A stretch of DNA of 64,000 nt from contig CAWIJJ010000001.1 in assembly GCA_963836425.1 (NCBI GenBank), positions 124,001 through 188,000 of the forward strand, given 5' to 3'. The notes under the pieces are model-generated. The model ran no database searches and was not told where the DNA came from. It was given only the letters and a program-made list of their open reading frames with translations. The stretch's first letter is position 1; every line of letters begins with the position of its first letter. The DNA is from CAWIJJ01 sp963836425 (lineage in GTDB: Bacteria > Acidobacteriota > Terriglobia > Bryobacterales > Bryobacteraceae). The position numbers and the translations under genes are program-made. Below, piece after piece: positions 18,088 through 28,018 of the stretch.

Positions 18088-18412
18088 CCGAACCTCCCTT
18101 CAGGCGCACGCCCTGCCACATACGTTCCAGCATCGCGCGCGAATCGGCCAGCGCCTGCAAGCCTCCCGCGGTCACTTCGAAATAACGCCGGGAGCGGCCC
18201 CCGCGCTGCGGTGTCGGATCGGCGAACCAGGAATGCACCAGTCCCTTCGCTTCCAGCCTGTCGAGAGTTGCGTAGAGCGCGCCGACACTCACCCGGCGGC
18301 CCGCGCGGCTTTCGATCTCGGCGCGGACCGGCACGCCGTAAGCGTCTTTTCCCAGCCGGACGACAGCGAGCAGGACCACCTGTTCAAACTCGCCGATATG
18401 GGCGGATGGCAT
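18080..18412 (-). CDS. PadR-family transcriptional regulator
   Basis: 110 residues from the ATG at 18412, which gives the usual family start (MPSAHIGEFEQVVLLAVVRLG). The winged-helix pattern GKDAYGVPVRAEIE, VSVGALYATLDRLEAKGLV and GGRSRRYFEVTAGGLQAL is complete. A TTG at 18433 is a longer alternative. PadR genes directly before ADOP permeases are a recurring pair in this phylum, presumably sensing what the permease handles. The promoter at 18422-18450 would give an almost leaderless mRNA. Confidence 0.9.
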   Translation of the reverse strand: MPSAHIGEFEQVVLLAVVRLGKDAYGVPVRAEIESRAGRRVSVGALYATLDRLEAKGLVHSWFADPTPQRGGRSRRYFEVTAGGLQALADSRAMLERMWQGVRLKGGSDA

Positions 18413-18421
18413 TTGTTCTAT

Positions 18422-18450
18422 AGCGTAGATCAAATCCTGCCGGCCTGCAA
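18422..18450 (-). promoter_or_regulatory. Candidate promoter of padR-like gene (near-leaderless)
   Basis: Minus strand: -35 TTGCAG (18450-18445), 17-base spacer, -10 TACGCT (18427-18422). The ATG at 18412 follows only 9 bases after the -10, and no ribosome site is visible, so the transcript would start at or very near the ATG. Confidence 0.4.
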
Positions 18451-18484
18451 GAAGAATTCCGGCCGACGGAGTTACACTGTTCGG

Positions 18485-19318
18485 ATGCTGAGACGAACCC
18501 TCTGGAGCGCCTGCCTGATTGCGCTGGCCGCAAGCGGCCTGGCCGCGGAGAATCTGCGGGTGTTGACCTTCAACGTGCGGATGCCGGCGGCGTCCGACGG
18601 CCCGAACCGCTGGGAGGCGCGCCGGGACCTAATGGTGGCCACTATTAAGGAGAAGAATCCGGACGTGTTCGGCACGCAGGAGCTCTTCTACGAGCAGGGG
18701 CAGTACCTGGCCGAGAAGGCACCCGAGTACACGTGGTTCGGGGTGAGCCGCCGTGGCGACAAGACGGACGAACACATGGGCGTCTTCTATAAGCCCGAGG
18801 TGTTGCGGCTGGTCGAATCCGGCAATTTCTGGCTGTCGGAGACGCCGGAAACGCCCGGCAGCATGTCGTGGAATGTCAGCCTGCCGCGGATGGTTACGTG
18901 GGGGCTGTTCGAGGTAAAGGCCAGCGGCAAAAAGTTCTACCTGTATAACACCCACTTTCCGCATCGCGCCGAGGACGCGGAAGCGCGGGCCCGGTGCGCG
19001 CGCCTGATCGCGGAACGCATCGCGAAGCTGCCGAAAGACGTTCCCTTCATTTTGATCGGCGACTTCAACACCGGCACCGGAACCGAACCCTACAAAGTGC
19101 TGGCTCCGGGACTCGAGGATGCGTGGGCCACGGCGAAGTCCAAGTCCGGTCCAAACGGCACGTTCAATGGCTTCCGCGGTACCACCACGGGACCACGCAT
19201 CGACTGGATTTTCTTCCGAGGATTTGCCGGCGCGGCGGAGGCGGAGACGATTACGAAAAATGAGGACGGCCGCTACCCCTCGGACCACTTTCCGGTGCTC
19301 GCGGTGCTGGAGTTTTGA
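18485..19318 (+). CDS. Secreted endonuclease/exonuclease/phosphatase-family protein
   Basis: 277 residues from the ATG at 18485, with signal peptide MLRRTLWSACLIALAASGLAA. The DNase-I-like fold is marked by TFNVRM, the metal-binding GTQE, NTHFPH, IGDFNTGTGTEPY and the terminal YPSDHFPV. All catalytic positions expected of the family (Glu, Asp/Asn of GDFN, Asp/His of SDH) are there. Close relatives are annotated as phosphodiesterases or nucleases of unknown substrate. It is divergent from the PadR gene across 72 bases. Confidence 0.9.
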   Translation: MLRRTLWSACLIALAASGLAAENLRVLTFNVRMPAASDGPNRWEARRDLMVATIKEKNPDVFGTQELFYEQGQYLAEKAPEYTWFGVSRRGDKTDEHMGVFYKPEVLRLVESGNFWLSETPETPGSMSWNVSLPRMVTWGLFEVKASGKKFYLYNTHFPHRAEDAEARARCARLIAERIAKLPKDVPFILIGDFNTGTGTEPYKVLAPGLEDAWATAKSKSGPNGTFNGFRGTTTGPRIDWIFFRGFAGAAEAETITKNEDGRYPSDHFPVLAVLEF

Positions 19319-19322
19319 GGGT

Positions 19323-20435
19323 CTACCCCTCCGAATCGGTCTTCTCCACCATTTTTTCGATATGCATGTCGTAGATGGCCGGCTTGCCGTCCCGGTCGCT
19401 CTGAAAGTAGATGCGCTGGCTGTCGGGTGAAAAGATGGGTGCGACCATTTCTACGCGGCTGGCCTTGTGCTCGCAGAGCGTCATCTCGCGGCGGGTGACC
19501 CGGAGCAGCAGCAGCACCGTGGGGGACGCCTTGTTCAGGCTCGCCCCCACGAAAACCGACGTATCGCGGTTGAATCCGAAGCTTGCGAACTGGCTGGTCC
19601 TGGCCACCAGTTTGTCGGTATTGAAATCGGGCGTGACTTCACGGATGGCGTTGAGCTGCGTGCGGTCTTCGGGGAAATTCAGGTACAGCAAAGTCTTGCC
19701 GTCGGAAGCCCAGGTTGCCGGCCCGATGCGGCCATCTTCGGTTTTGAGCCGGCGGTTTTCCTGGCCGTCGGAATTAACCAGCCAAAGTTCCTGGTCCTCG
19801 CGCCGGTAGAGGATCTGCGCGCGCATGGGACGGGGAACGGGGTCGGAGATAACGAATCGGGCCTCGCACACGGTCCGGGCGGCGCCCTGTGTGAGGGTAA
19901 CCATGCGGATGCGGGACCCTTCACCCTGCCGTTCGGCGAACGTGGCGTGGGTTCCGTCCGGCCCGACGCTCATGCCCGGGCAGCGCTCCCACCCGTCCGG
20001 TACGCGATAGAGTTCCCGCTCGCGCAGGTTGGAGGCGTTCGCGATACATAGAGCGGTTCCGGCGAAGTAACAGAAGGACCGGTTGTCGGGGGTCCAGGTC
20101 AGGGAACTGCCGTCCAGGTCCTGCGCTGAGGTCAATTGGCGGGTCTCGGCGCTCTTGAGGTCCATGCGGAAGGCCTGCGGGCCGTCGCCGCGGTCCGAGC
20201 AGAACAACAGGGTGTTGCTATTGCGCGTGATGGCGCGATTGTAATACGCCGGGAGAACGCTGCTGTAGGCCGGATCCGTGAGGCGGAAGACCTCGAGTTC
20301 GGTGGTCGGGTCGGCATAGCGGCGGGCGTCGGATGGGTGGACTTCCCCTTTGACGCCCTCGGCAAGGATCCGCCCGGCGGCGAGGGAGGTGAGCAAAAAT
20401 GCACGGCGCGAAACCCGGCGCGCCTTGGCCATCAT
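19323..20435 (-). CDS. Exported beta-propeller protein, oligogalacturonate-lyase/TolB-like
   Basis: 370 residues from ATG 20435 (ATG 20432 is next). The N-terminus has a Tat-like signal (RRVSRRAFLLTSLAAG). Open frame upstream to 20636 is rejected because it lacks family character. The body consists of propeller blades with repeats such as LLFCSDRGDGPQAFRMDLKS, LTWTPDNRSFCYFAG and IFSPDSQRIYFQSDRDGKP. The combination VFRLTD...SDR...RQLTSA resembles oligogalacturonate lyases (PL22), which would fit with the pectate lyase at 54796, but TolB-like propellers look similar and catalytic histidines were not located. Ends 4 bases from the convergent nuclease-like gene. Confidence 0.6.
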   Translation of the reverse strand: MMAKARRVSRRAFLLTSLAAGRILAEGVKGEVHPSDARRYADPTTELEVFRLTDPAYSSVLPAYYNRAITRNSNTLLFCSDRGDGPQAFRMDLKSAETRQLTSAQDLDGSSLTWTPDNRSFCYFAGTALCIANASNLRERELYRVPDGWERCPGMSVGPDGTHATFAERQGEGSRIRMVTLTQGAARTVCEARFVISDPVPRPMRAQILYRREDQELWLVNSDGQENRRLKTEDGRIGPATWASDGKTLLYLNFPEDRTQLNAIREVTPDFNTDKLVARTSQFASFGFNRDTSVFVGASLNKASPTVLLLLRVTRREMTLCEHKASRVEMVAPIFSPDSQRIYFQSDRDGKPAIYDMHIEKMVEKTDSEG

Positions 20436-20815
20436 GCATAGATAGTAGCAGGACAACCAATGGCATAGTCCGTGCAAAAATATGGAATGCCAGCGCGGGA
20501 GTTTTGCCTGTTGTGTCCCGCGGATTCCCGGCCGGAGGGAAAGGCCGTCAGGCTGGGGGCTGGCAAGCAGCAGTCCGCGGACGGAGGGGCGGCGGCGGGA
20601 GTGGCGCGGCAGGGTTTTAGCCTTTTCCCCTGTCACGGGTGAACCACGGGGGCGTGAAAGCGTCCGGCAGAACAGGCCCGTGGAACCGCGCCCGGGAGCT
20701 CCCCAAGCCGCCTTCCGTTCGCGGTGCTCCCAGCGCTAACTCGCTTCTCCGGTGCCCGTCTTTCCTTAGAGAGTAAAATGGTATTTGCGGAGTTACCCCG
20801 TAGCAGAGACTTTTC
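20436..20815. other. Intergenic region between propeller gene and secA
   Basis: About 380 bases with no gene I can support. It separates a minus-strand and a plus-strand gene and must hold both promoters. A TAAAAT sequence near 20774 could be a -10 element for secA, but no good -35 was seen. Confidence 0.5.
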
Positions 20816-23695
20816 ATGATTGTTGATGCCATTCTGGCGAAACTTTTCGGCACCAGGAACGAGCGCGAGATCAAAGCCATGCTGCCCACCGTGGCGGCGA
20901 TCAATGATCTCGAGCCGGCCATGCGCAAGCTCTCGGATATCGACCTGGCTGCCAAGACGATTGAATTTAAAGAGAAACTCTCCCAGGGTGCGACCCTGGA
21001 CGACCTTCTGATCGAAGCCTTCGCCGTGGTGCGAGAAGGCGGCCGGCGCTTCCTCAACATGCGCCATTTCGATGTGCAGCTGATCGGCGGCATGGTGCTG
21101 CATCGCGGGCGAATCGCCGAAATGAAGACCGGCGAAGGAAAAACGCTGGTAGCCACACTGCCGTGCTATTTGAACGCGCTCGAGGGCAAGGGTGTTCACG
21201 TCGTCACGGTCAACGATTACCTGGCCAAACGCGACTCGGAGTGGATGGGCCGGCTCTACAAATCGTTGGGACTTCAGGTGGGCGTCATCGTTCACGACCT
21301 GGACGATCAGGAGCGGCAGGAAGCGTACGCCGCCGACATCACGTACGGCACGAACAACGAATTCGGGTTCGACTATCTCCGGGACAACATGAAGTTCCGG
21401 ATCGAGGACTGCGTCCAGCGCGTGCATACCTACGCCATCGTGGACGAGGTGGACTCGATCCTGATCGACGAAGCGCGCACGCCGCTGATCATTTCCGGCC
21501 CCAGCGAGGAGTCGACCGACAAGTATTACAAGGTCAACCGCATCATTCCGAAGCTGGTCCGCGGCGAAGTGATCGAGGGCCGCGAGCCGGGCGAGAAATA
21601 CACCACCGGCGACTACACGATCGACGAGAAGCACAAATCTGCGGCGCTGACCGAGGAGGGCGTGCTCAAGGTCGAGAAGCTGCTCAATCTCGGCAACCTG
21701 TATGATCCGGCGAATATCGAGTTCAACCACCATGTGCAGCAGGCGCTGCGGGCGCACGTGCTGTACCAGCGCGACCGCGACTATGTGGTGAAGGACGGTG
21801 ACGAGGGGCCCGAAGTCATTATTGTGGACGAGTTCACGGGGCGCCTGATGCCCGGACGGCGCTGGTCGGACGGACTGCACCAGGCCGTCGAAGCCAAGGA
21901 AATGGTCAAGATCCAGCGCGAAAACCAGACGTTGGCCACCATCACCTTCCAGAACTATTTCCGCATGTACAAGAAGCTGTCCGGCATGACCGGTACGGCG
22001 GAAACCGAAGCGGCGGAATTCCAGAAGATCTATAACCTTGACGTGGTGGTGATCCCCACCAACCGGCCCCTGATCCGCAAGGAGAACCCGGACGTCGTTT
22101 ACCGCACCGAGGACGAGAAGTTCCGGAACGCCGCCACAGAGATCAAACGCCTGAACGAATCCGGACAGCCGGTTCTGGTGGGCACGATTTCGGTGGAGAA
22201 ATCCGAGCGGCTCTCCGGCATTCTGAAGCGCATGGGCGTGCGCCATGAGGTGTTGAACGCCAAGAATCACGAACGTGAAGCGTCGATTGTGGCGCAGGCG
22301 GGCCGGCGCGGGGCGGTGACGGTTTCCACCAACATGGCCGGCCGCGGTACCGACATTCTGCTCGGAGGCAACCCCGAGTTCATGACCAAGGACGAGTGCC
22401 TCAAGAAGAAGGTGGCGGAGCGCCTGAATCCGGAAGACATGAAATATGTCGCGGACGCCCATTTCTTCTACTTCTCCCATCACGACCAGTTCTATCGGGT
22501 GCGGCTGGACGTGTGGGAAGAGATCTTCAACGGTTTCAAGCTGCAGACCGATAAAGAACACGACCAGGTGACCGATGTCGGCGGGCTGCACATCGTGGCC
22601 ACCGAGCGACACGAATCGCGCCGCATCGACAACCAGTTGCGAGGCCGCGCCGGCCGCCAGGGCGACCCCGGCAGCTCGCGATTTTTCCTCTCCCTGCAAG
22701 ACGACCTGCTGCGTATTTTCGGCGGCGAGCGGATGCAGAATCTGATGCTGCGGCTGGGCATGGAAGAGGATGTGCCGATCGAGTCCAAACTGATCTCGCG
22801 GCGCATTCAAAAGGCCCAGGAAGCGGTGGAAGCGCAGAACTTCGAAGCCCGCAAACACCTGCTCGAGTACGACGACGTCAATAACAAGCAAAGGCAGGCG
22901 GTGTACGGCCTGCGGCGGCAACTCCTCGAGGGCATCGACCAGAAGGAGCACATCCTCGAAATGGTGCAGGGGATCGTGGCGCAGTACCTCGATATGCGCT
23001 GTCCCGACGACAAGCACCCGGATTTGTGGGACCTTGCCACGCTGCGGAACGACGTGTTGAGCCAGTTCGGCGCCAAGATCGACCTGGCGGAACTCGGCGG
23101 CCTGACGCGCGACGAGATCTCGGACCACATTTTCGACCGGCTCAAGGAGAAATACCAGGAGAAGGAAGACCTGGTGGGTGCGGACGTGATGCGTCAGACC
23201 GAGCGCATCGTGATGCTCCAGGTAATCGACAACCAGTGGAAGGACCACCTGCTGTCGATGGACGAATTGAAGCAGGGTATCGGCAACCGGGCTTACGGCC
23301 AGAAGGATCCGCTGGTTGAGTACAAGAAGGAGTCCTACGAGCTGTTCACCGCCATGATGGACCGGATCGAGGACGAGACGGTCCGGTTCCTGTTCTTCCT
23401 CCAGGTAAGCGCCGGCGGGCCGCCTCCCATGCCGTTCCCCGATGAAGAGCCGGAGGAAAACGAGGAGCCGGCGCGTCCCGACGCGTCCGAGCAGCAGAGG
23501 CAGGCGGCCAAAGCCAGCATGGAAGACTTCACGCGCAACATTCAGCGCAAGAAGGAGCGCGAACTGGCGGAACTGCACTTCGGCGGCGATGGCAGCGACG
23601 GTCCGAAGCAGGTGATGGCCGGCCAGAAGGTGGGCCGCAACGATCCCTGCCCTTGCGGCAGCGGAAAGAAATACAAGAAGTGCCATGGGGCCTGA
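20816..23695 (+). CDS. secA: Preprotein translocase ATPase SecA
   Basis: 959 residues. Motor ATPase of the Sec pathway that drives unfolded proteins through SecYEG. Walker A is MKTGEGKT (about 102-109), Walker B region VDEVDSILIDEAR, preprotein-binding domain with SGPSEESTDKYY, helicase motifs (SGMTGTAETE, TNMAGRGTDILLGG, LRGRAGRQGDPGSSRF), scaffold and wing domains, then an acidic linker. The C-terminus is the zinc/SecB-binding motif CPCGSGKKYKKC. Length is slightly above the E. coli protein. Alone in its transcription unit as far as the window shows. A decayed copy of its last 100-odd bases lies at 28251-28402. Confidence 0.98.
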   Translation: MIVDAILAKLFGTRNEREIKAMLPTVAAINDLEPAMRKLSDIDLAAKTIEFKEKLSQGATLDDLLIEAFAVVREGGRRFLNMRHFDVQLIGGMVLHRGRIAEMKTGEGKTLVATLPCYLNALEGKGVHVVTVNDYLAKRDSEWMGRLYKSLGLQVGVIVHDLDDQERQEAYAADITYGTNNEFGFDYLRDNMKFRIEDCVQRVHTYAIVDEVDSILIDEARTPLIISGPSEESTDKYYKVNRIIPKLVRGEVIEGREPGEKYTTGDYTIDEKHKSAALTEEGVLKVEKLLNLGNLYDPANIEFNHHVQQALRAHVLYQRDRDYVVKDGDEGPEVIIVDEFTGRLMPGRRWSDGLHQAVEAKEMVKIQRENQTLATITFQNYFRMYKKLSGMTGTAETEAAEFQKIYNLDVVVIPTNRPLIRKENPDVVYRTEDEKFRNAATEIKRLNESGQPVLVGTISVEKSERLSGILKRMGVRHEVLNAKNHEREASIVAQAGRRGAVTVSTNMAGRGTDILLGGNPEFMTKDECLKKKVAERLNPEDMKYVADAHFFYFSHHDQFYRVRLDVWEEIFNGFKLQTDKEHDQVTDVGGLHIVATERHESRRIDNQLRGRAGRQGDPGSSRFFLSLQDDLLRIFGGERMQNLMLRLGMEEDVPIESKLISRRIQKAQEAVEAQNFEARKHLLEYDDVNNKQRQAVYGLRRQLLEGIDQKEHILEMVQGIVAQYLDMRCPDDKHPDLWDLATLRNDVLSQFGAKIDLAELGGLTRDEISDHIFDRLKEKYQEKEDLVGADVMRQTERIVMLQVIDNQWKDHLLSMDELKQGIGNRAYGQKDPLVEYKKESYELFTAMMDRIEDETVRFLFFLQVSAGGPPPMPFPDEEPEENEEPARPDASEQQRQAAKASMEDFTRNIQRKKERELAELHFGGDGSDGPKQVMAGQKVGRNDPCPCGSGKKYKKCHGA

Positions 23696-24065
23696 CGCCG
23701 CCGGCTCGGCTGCGTTCGCGGCCTCCCGCCGCCTGATCGCATCCCGGACTTTCGTGGCCACAGCCACAGAGAGAAGGGCGGCGCCATCCCGACAACGCCA
23801 CAGAGCAGCGCGGCGAAATGAAGTCGTTCCTGAAGCTCAGAACCGACGGTCGAGAGAGTCTGAACGATCTACGGAAACGAATTCCGATTCGACGTCGTAT
23901 TGGGACGGGTCGAAGTTAATCACCGCGGTTACCCGATCTCATCGCTCGCCTCGCTTACGATTTCGCGCACTCTCCCCGCGCCATCGCGGGTTCCGTTACA
24001 GATGCAACTTTCACACCGCCACGAGTCCGCTTGGGGCTGAAATCGTCTTTTTTTGAACTTTTCGC
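23696..24065. other. Intergenic region after secA
   Basis: About 370 bases without a credible gene. The first 75 or so are shared with the downstream copy of the secA tail (28251-28402). An open frame on the plus strand crosses it but has shadow-like arginine/serine-rich composition. The AT-rich end carries the promoter for the TonB receptor. Confidence 0.5.
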
Positions 24066-24094
24066 TTGATATCGGCCTTAGCCCGCTATATACT
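24066..24094 (+). promoter_or_regulatory. Sigma-70-type promoter of the TonB receptor gene
   Basis: TTGATA (24066-24071), 17-base spacer, TATACT (24089-24094). Both boxes are close to consensus in an otherwise GC-rich region. It implies a leader of about 150 bases before the ATG at 24253, which is preceded by AAGGAGA. Confidence 0.65.
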
Positions 24095-24252
24095 TCACGA
24101 AATAGTGTGATTCAGGGAAGCGCGGGGATTTTAGGGGTACAGCTCATAATCTGCCCGGCTACTGCAAATCGACCACCTCTGCTATCGAGGTGTGCGGCAT
24201 CTGCCCGCATCGCGGTGTCAGCCAACAGGTCCATAGACTTAAGGAGAAGCTC

Positions 24253-27200
24253 ATGATACGTAGCACTTGCGGCATAGTCGCGGGCCTTGTGTTGGCCTCG
24301 CTGCTGCTTCCGCCTCCGGCGCCGGCGCAGATCACGACCGGCACGGTAACAGGACGGGTCATCGACTCATCGGGAGGTGTCGTTCCCGGTGCGCGCGTGA
24401 TCCTCGTCAGCGAGTCGCGGGGCACGAAGAGCGTGCCGGTATTTACCAACGAGAGTGGGGACTACGTGTTCCCGAACATCACCGCCGACACGTACACCGC
24501 AGAGGTCACCGCCAAGTCGTTCAAGACTTTGCGGCGCCAAGGGATCGTGGTTAGCGGTGGCGATCGTGTCGGCGTGCCGCCGCTGACGATGGAAGTGGGC
24601 GGAACCGTCGAAACGGTCACCGTGAGCGCCGATGCGGCGCTCGTGCAGACGCAGAGCGGCGAGCGGTCGTTCGGCATCACCACCACACAGGTCGAAAACC
24701 TGCCGATCGCCCGGGGGAACTTCACCAGCCTGATTGCCTTTACTCCGGGCGTGAAAGCTGTTGACGCTTTCAGCCAGGATGGCGCGCGGCTGGGCGGCGC
24801 CAGTCAGGACAACCTCATGATGGACGGCATCTCGGCCATGGACACGGGCAACAACGGCCAGATGCTGAACATGAACATCGAGTCGATCGGTGAAGTGAAG
24901 ATCCTCACGCAGGGGTATCAGGCGGAGTACGGCCGGTCGAGCGGATTGCAGATCACGGCGGTGACCAAGAGCGGCTCGAACGAGTTCCACGGGTCAGGCT
25001 ACGGCGTCTTCACCGACTCGGACTGGAATAAGAAGTCGTGGACGGCGCAGAAGAACGGCGACGCGAAGTCGAAGTCGAGCACGCAAATCTACGGCTACAC
25101 CATTGGCGGCCCGGTCGTGCTGCCGAAGATCTTCAACGGGCGCAACAAACTGTTCTTCTTCTACGCGCACGAGTTCCGGCCTTCGACGCGGACGACCAGC
25201 GGCTCCCCCATCCGGTATCGCCTGCCGTCGGCGGCCGAGCGCGCCGGCGACTTCTCCCAGAGCCGCGATAACAACGGCAACCCGATCCCGGCGTTGATGG
25301 ACTTCACGACGGGGGCTCCCTTCCCGAACCAGATGATTCCGGCCAACCGGCTGTATGCCCCCGGCGTGGCGGTGCTCAACCGCTACCCGCTCCCGAACCT
25401 GGAGCAAGCGGTGGGGACAAACTACAACTACCAGATGGACGGAGTGTCGTATCCTTGGCTGGCCACGCAGCCGGCCGTCCGCCTCGACTACCAGATATCG
25501 GACAAGATGCGGTTGACGGGCAAATACTCCGGGCAGCGGGAGAGACCGGATCTTGTGCCGGGCCTACTTCCGGGCTTCTCGGATGCCTACGTACCGCATC
25601 CCTACATCACTAACTATGCCATTACGGCTAATTACGTGTTCAACCCGACGACGTTCATCGAGGTGACTTACGGAAGAATCCAGAACGAGTTGGCGGGCGG
25701 CAACGAAAACGGCATTCTCGTAAACGAGGAGTCCAACCGCCTGAAGAGTCTCAAAGACCTCCCGCTGCTGTATCCGGACGCGGGCGTGCTGGATGAGCGT
25801 TACTACGGCTACAAGATCATGGAGTCGGAGAAGCCGCCGTTCTGGGACGGCAAATCGCTGAACCTGCCGCCGGTATTCAATTGGGGCGGCCGCATCGGGG
25901 CGGGACCGCCCCAGCAGCGGTATCCCGGCTGGCTGAACATCAACCGGACGCAAGACCTGGCGATCAGCATGACGAAGGTCGTGGATCGGCACACGATCAA
26001 GGGCGGGTACTACCTCAACCACAGCTACAAGGCGCAGAACACGGGCGTGACCTTCCAGGGCACCTTGAACTTCGGCAACGACACCAACAACGTTCTCGAC
26101 TCCGGGTTCGGCTACGCGAACGCGGCGCTGGGGATCTTCACGCAGTACACGCAGGCGTCGAAGTTCGTCGAGGGCAGCATGCTGTACAACCAGACAGAGT
26201 TCTACCTCCAGGACAACTGGAAGGTGACCAACCGCCTGACGTTGGACTTCGGGGCGCGGTTTGTGAGTCAACAGCCGCAGTACGACCAGTTCCAACAGGA
26301 GTCGAACTTCTTCCCTGAGAAGTGGAAGGCGAGCGATGCGCAGGTGCTGTACGTTGCAGGGTGCAGCAACGGTGCAACAACGTGTTCGGGCAACATCCGC
26401 AACGCCATGGATCCGCGCAACGGGCAGATTCTGACGGCCGTCGGGGCGGCGAACACGCAGGCGGCCATCGGGACGCCCATTCCGGGCTCGGGCAATACGC
26501 TGAACGGGATTGTCCAGGCGGGCAATGGGATTGCGAAGACGAACTACACGTGGCCGAAGCTGGTGGTGGCGCCGCGGTTCGGTTTTGCGTACGACCTGAC
26601 GGGGCAATCCAATTGGGTGGTGCGCGGCTCCGGCGGGCTATTCTACGACCGGCCGGACGGGAACACGGTGTTCGGGATCCCGAACAATCCGCCGATCGCG
26701 ACCAGCAAAGACCTGCGCAACGGGCAGTTGCAGACGCTCGGGCAGGGGTTAAGCCCGCTGCCGGTGCCGGGGCTCCAAGGCTGGCAATATGAGGCGGACG
26801 TCCCAACGTCTGCCCAGTGGAGCATCGGCATCCAGAAGTCGCTGCCGTGGTCGATGTCCGGGGACGTTTCGTATGTGGGCAACCACGGCATCAACCGCCT
26901 GGGTGGGACCCAGAACGGATCGACGCAGGACCTGAACGCGGTGGACATCGGCACGGCGTTTCTGCCGGAGTACCAGGATCCGACGCTCGGCACGAGCGCT
27001 ACCCCCGGGGCGACGGCCTACTCTTCGAATCTGCTCCGTCCCTTCCGGGGTCTCTCCAATATCCGCCAGAACCAGACGAAGTTCTGGGACACGTATCACT
27101 CGCTGCAGTTCAACGTGAACCGGCGGTTCGCGCGCGGGTTCTCGTTCGGCGCGAACTATACCTATGGGATCAGCCTCAAGGGCAACACGGGGCTGCAACA

Positions 27201-27924
27201 ACGGTTCCAGCACGCCGCCGACGGGACTATCTCGCTGCGTGCCGACGAGGCGCAGTATGAGAAGCTCAACGAGACGCTGGATCGCGTGCCGCATTTGTTC
27301 AAGGCCAACGGCGTCTGGAACAGCCAGGGCATCCTGAGTAAGGGCGCCGTGCTCCGCAATCTGACCAGGGACTGGCAGCTTTCCGCCGTGGCGACGGTAG
27401 CCTCGGGGGGGACCTACGGCCTCGGCTCCAGCTACCAGAGCAATGGCGGCAGTGTGAACCTCACCGGGTCGCCGGACTATGGCGCTCGGGTGACCCTGCT
27501 CGACGGGCTCGGCAGCGGCTGCGCGGGCGCGGACAACCAATACGCCCAGTTCAATTACCTGGCCATTACTCCGCCGACCTACGGCAGCGTGGGCCTGGAG
27601 TCGGGCCGCAACTACATGCGCGGCTGCATGACCAGGAATGTCGACCTTTCGCTCATGCGAAGGATTCGCGTCACCAGCAATGAGAGATACCGTGTCGAAC
27701 TGCGGGCGGACGTCTTCAACGCGTTAAACACCATCGACATCAACGGCCGGAACACCACGGCGCAGTTCACCAGCCCGACGAACCTGACGTTGGTGAACAG
27801 CCAGTTCAATGCCGACGGCAGCCTGAACCAGAGCCGGCTGAAGCCGCGGAACGCCGGCTTCGGCGCGGCAAACAACGCTCGTGGGCTGCGCAATATTCAG
27901 CTCCAGCTCCGCTTCCAGTTCTGA
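24253..27924 (+). CDS. Oar-like TonB-dependent outer-membrane receptor with N-terminal carboxypeptidase-regulatory domain
   Basis: 1223 residues from ATG 24253 after AAGGAGA. Signal peptide (GLVLASLLLPPPAPAQ), then a carboxypeptidase-regulatory domain (about 25-110: GTVTGRVIDSSGGVVPGARV, GDYVFPNI), a plug domain (VENLPIARGNFTSLIAFTPGV, IKSI-like GEVKILTQGYQAEYGRSSG) and a very long beta-barrel ending in aromatic LRFQF, the usual outer-membrane insertion signal. Such receptors are abundant in Acidobacteriota and import or bind large glycans or peptides; the substrate cannot be told. Followed by a strong terminator, so it is monocistronic. It lies between the secA tail and its decayed copy. Confidence 0.92.
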   Translation: MIRSTCGIVAGLVLASLLLPPPAPAQITTGTVTGRVIDSSGGVVPGARVILVSESRGTKSVPVFTNESGDYVFPNITADTYTAEVTAKSFKTLRRQGIVVSGGDRVGVPPLTMEVGGTVETVTVSADAALVQTQSGERSFGITTTQVENLPIARGNFTSLIAFTPGVKAVDAFSQDGARLGGASQDNLMMDGISAMDTGNNGQMLNMNIESIGEVKILTQGYQAEYGRSSGLQITAVTKSGSNEFHGSGYGVFTDSDWNKKSWTAQKNGDAKSKSSTQIYGYTIGGPVVLPKIFNGRNKLFFFYAHEFRPSTRTTSGSPIRYRLPSAAERAGDFSQSRDNNGNPIPALMDFTTGAPFPNQMIPANRLYAPGVAVLNRYPLPNLEQAVGTNYNYQMDGVSYPWLATQPAVRLDYQISDKMRLTGKYSGQRERPDLVPGLLPGFSDAYVPHPYITNYAITANYVFNPTTFIEVTYGRIQNELAGGNENGILVNEESNRLKSLKDLPLLYPDAGVLDERYYGYKIMESEKPPFWDGKSLNLPPVFNWGGRIGAGPPQQRYPGWLNINRTQDLAISMTKVVDRHTIKGGYYLNHSYKAQNTGVTFQGTLNFGNDTNNVLDSGFGYANAALGIFTQYTQASKFVEGSMLYNQTEFYLQDNWKVTNRLTLDFGARFVSQQPQYDQFQQESNFFPEKWKASDAQVLYVAGCSNGATTCSGNIRNAMDPRNGQILTAVGAANTQAAIGTPIPGSGNTLNGIVQAGNGIAKTNYTWPKLVVAPRFGFAYDLTGQSNWVVRGSGGLFYDRPDGNTVFGIPNNPPIATSKDLRNGQLQTLGQGLSPLPVPGLQGWQYEADVPTSAQWSIGIQKSLPWSMSGDVSYVGNHGINRLGGTQNGSTQDLNAVDIGTAFLPEYQDPTLGTSATPGATAYSSNLLRPFRGLSNIRQNQTKFWDTYHSLQFNVNRRFARGFSFGANYTYGISLKGNTGLQQRFQHAADGTISLRADEAQYEKLNETLDRVPHLFKANGVWNSQGILSKGAVLRNLTRDWQLSAVATVASGGTYGLGSSYQSNGGSVNLTGSPDYGARVTLLDGLGSGCAGADNQYAQFNYLAITPPTYGSVGLESGRNYMRGCMTRNVDLSLMRRIRVTSNERYRVELRADVFNALNTIDINGRNTTAQFTSPTNLTLVNSQFNADGSLNQSRLKPRNAGFGAANNARGLRNIQLQLRFQF

Positions 27925-27975
27925 CGTGGAGTCAGTCTGTCGAACCTTACCGGGTTTGACGATGTTTTGAATCAG

Positions 27976-28018
27976 GCCGGCTTTCCGCCCCAAGGGGAGG
28001 GAAGCCGGCTTTTCTTTG
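27976..28018 (+). terminator. Rho-independent terminator after the TonB receptor gene
   Basis: Stem GCCGGCTTTCC (27976-27986) with GGAAGCCGGC (28000-28009), one bulged base, loop of 13, followed by TTTTCTTTG. It begins about 50 bases after the stop codon. Confidence 0.8.

Noticed and set aside
20633..23767. Minus-strand open frame of 1044 codons opposite secA
   Set aside because: It mirrors secA exactly and its product is histidine/leucine-rich with no family pattern; a shadow of a high-GC gene.
23685..24056. Open frame after secA
   Set aside because: Arginine/serine-rich shadow-like product, no ribosome site or family.
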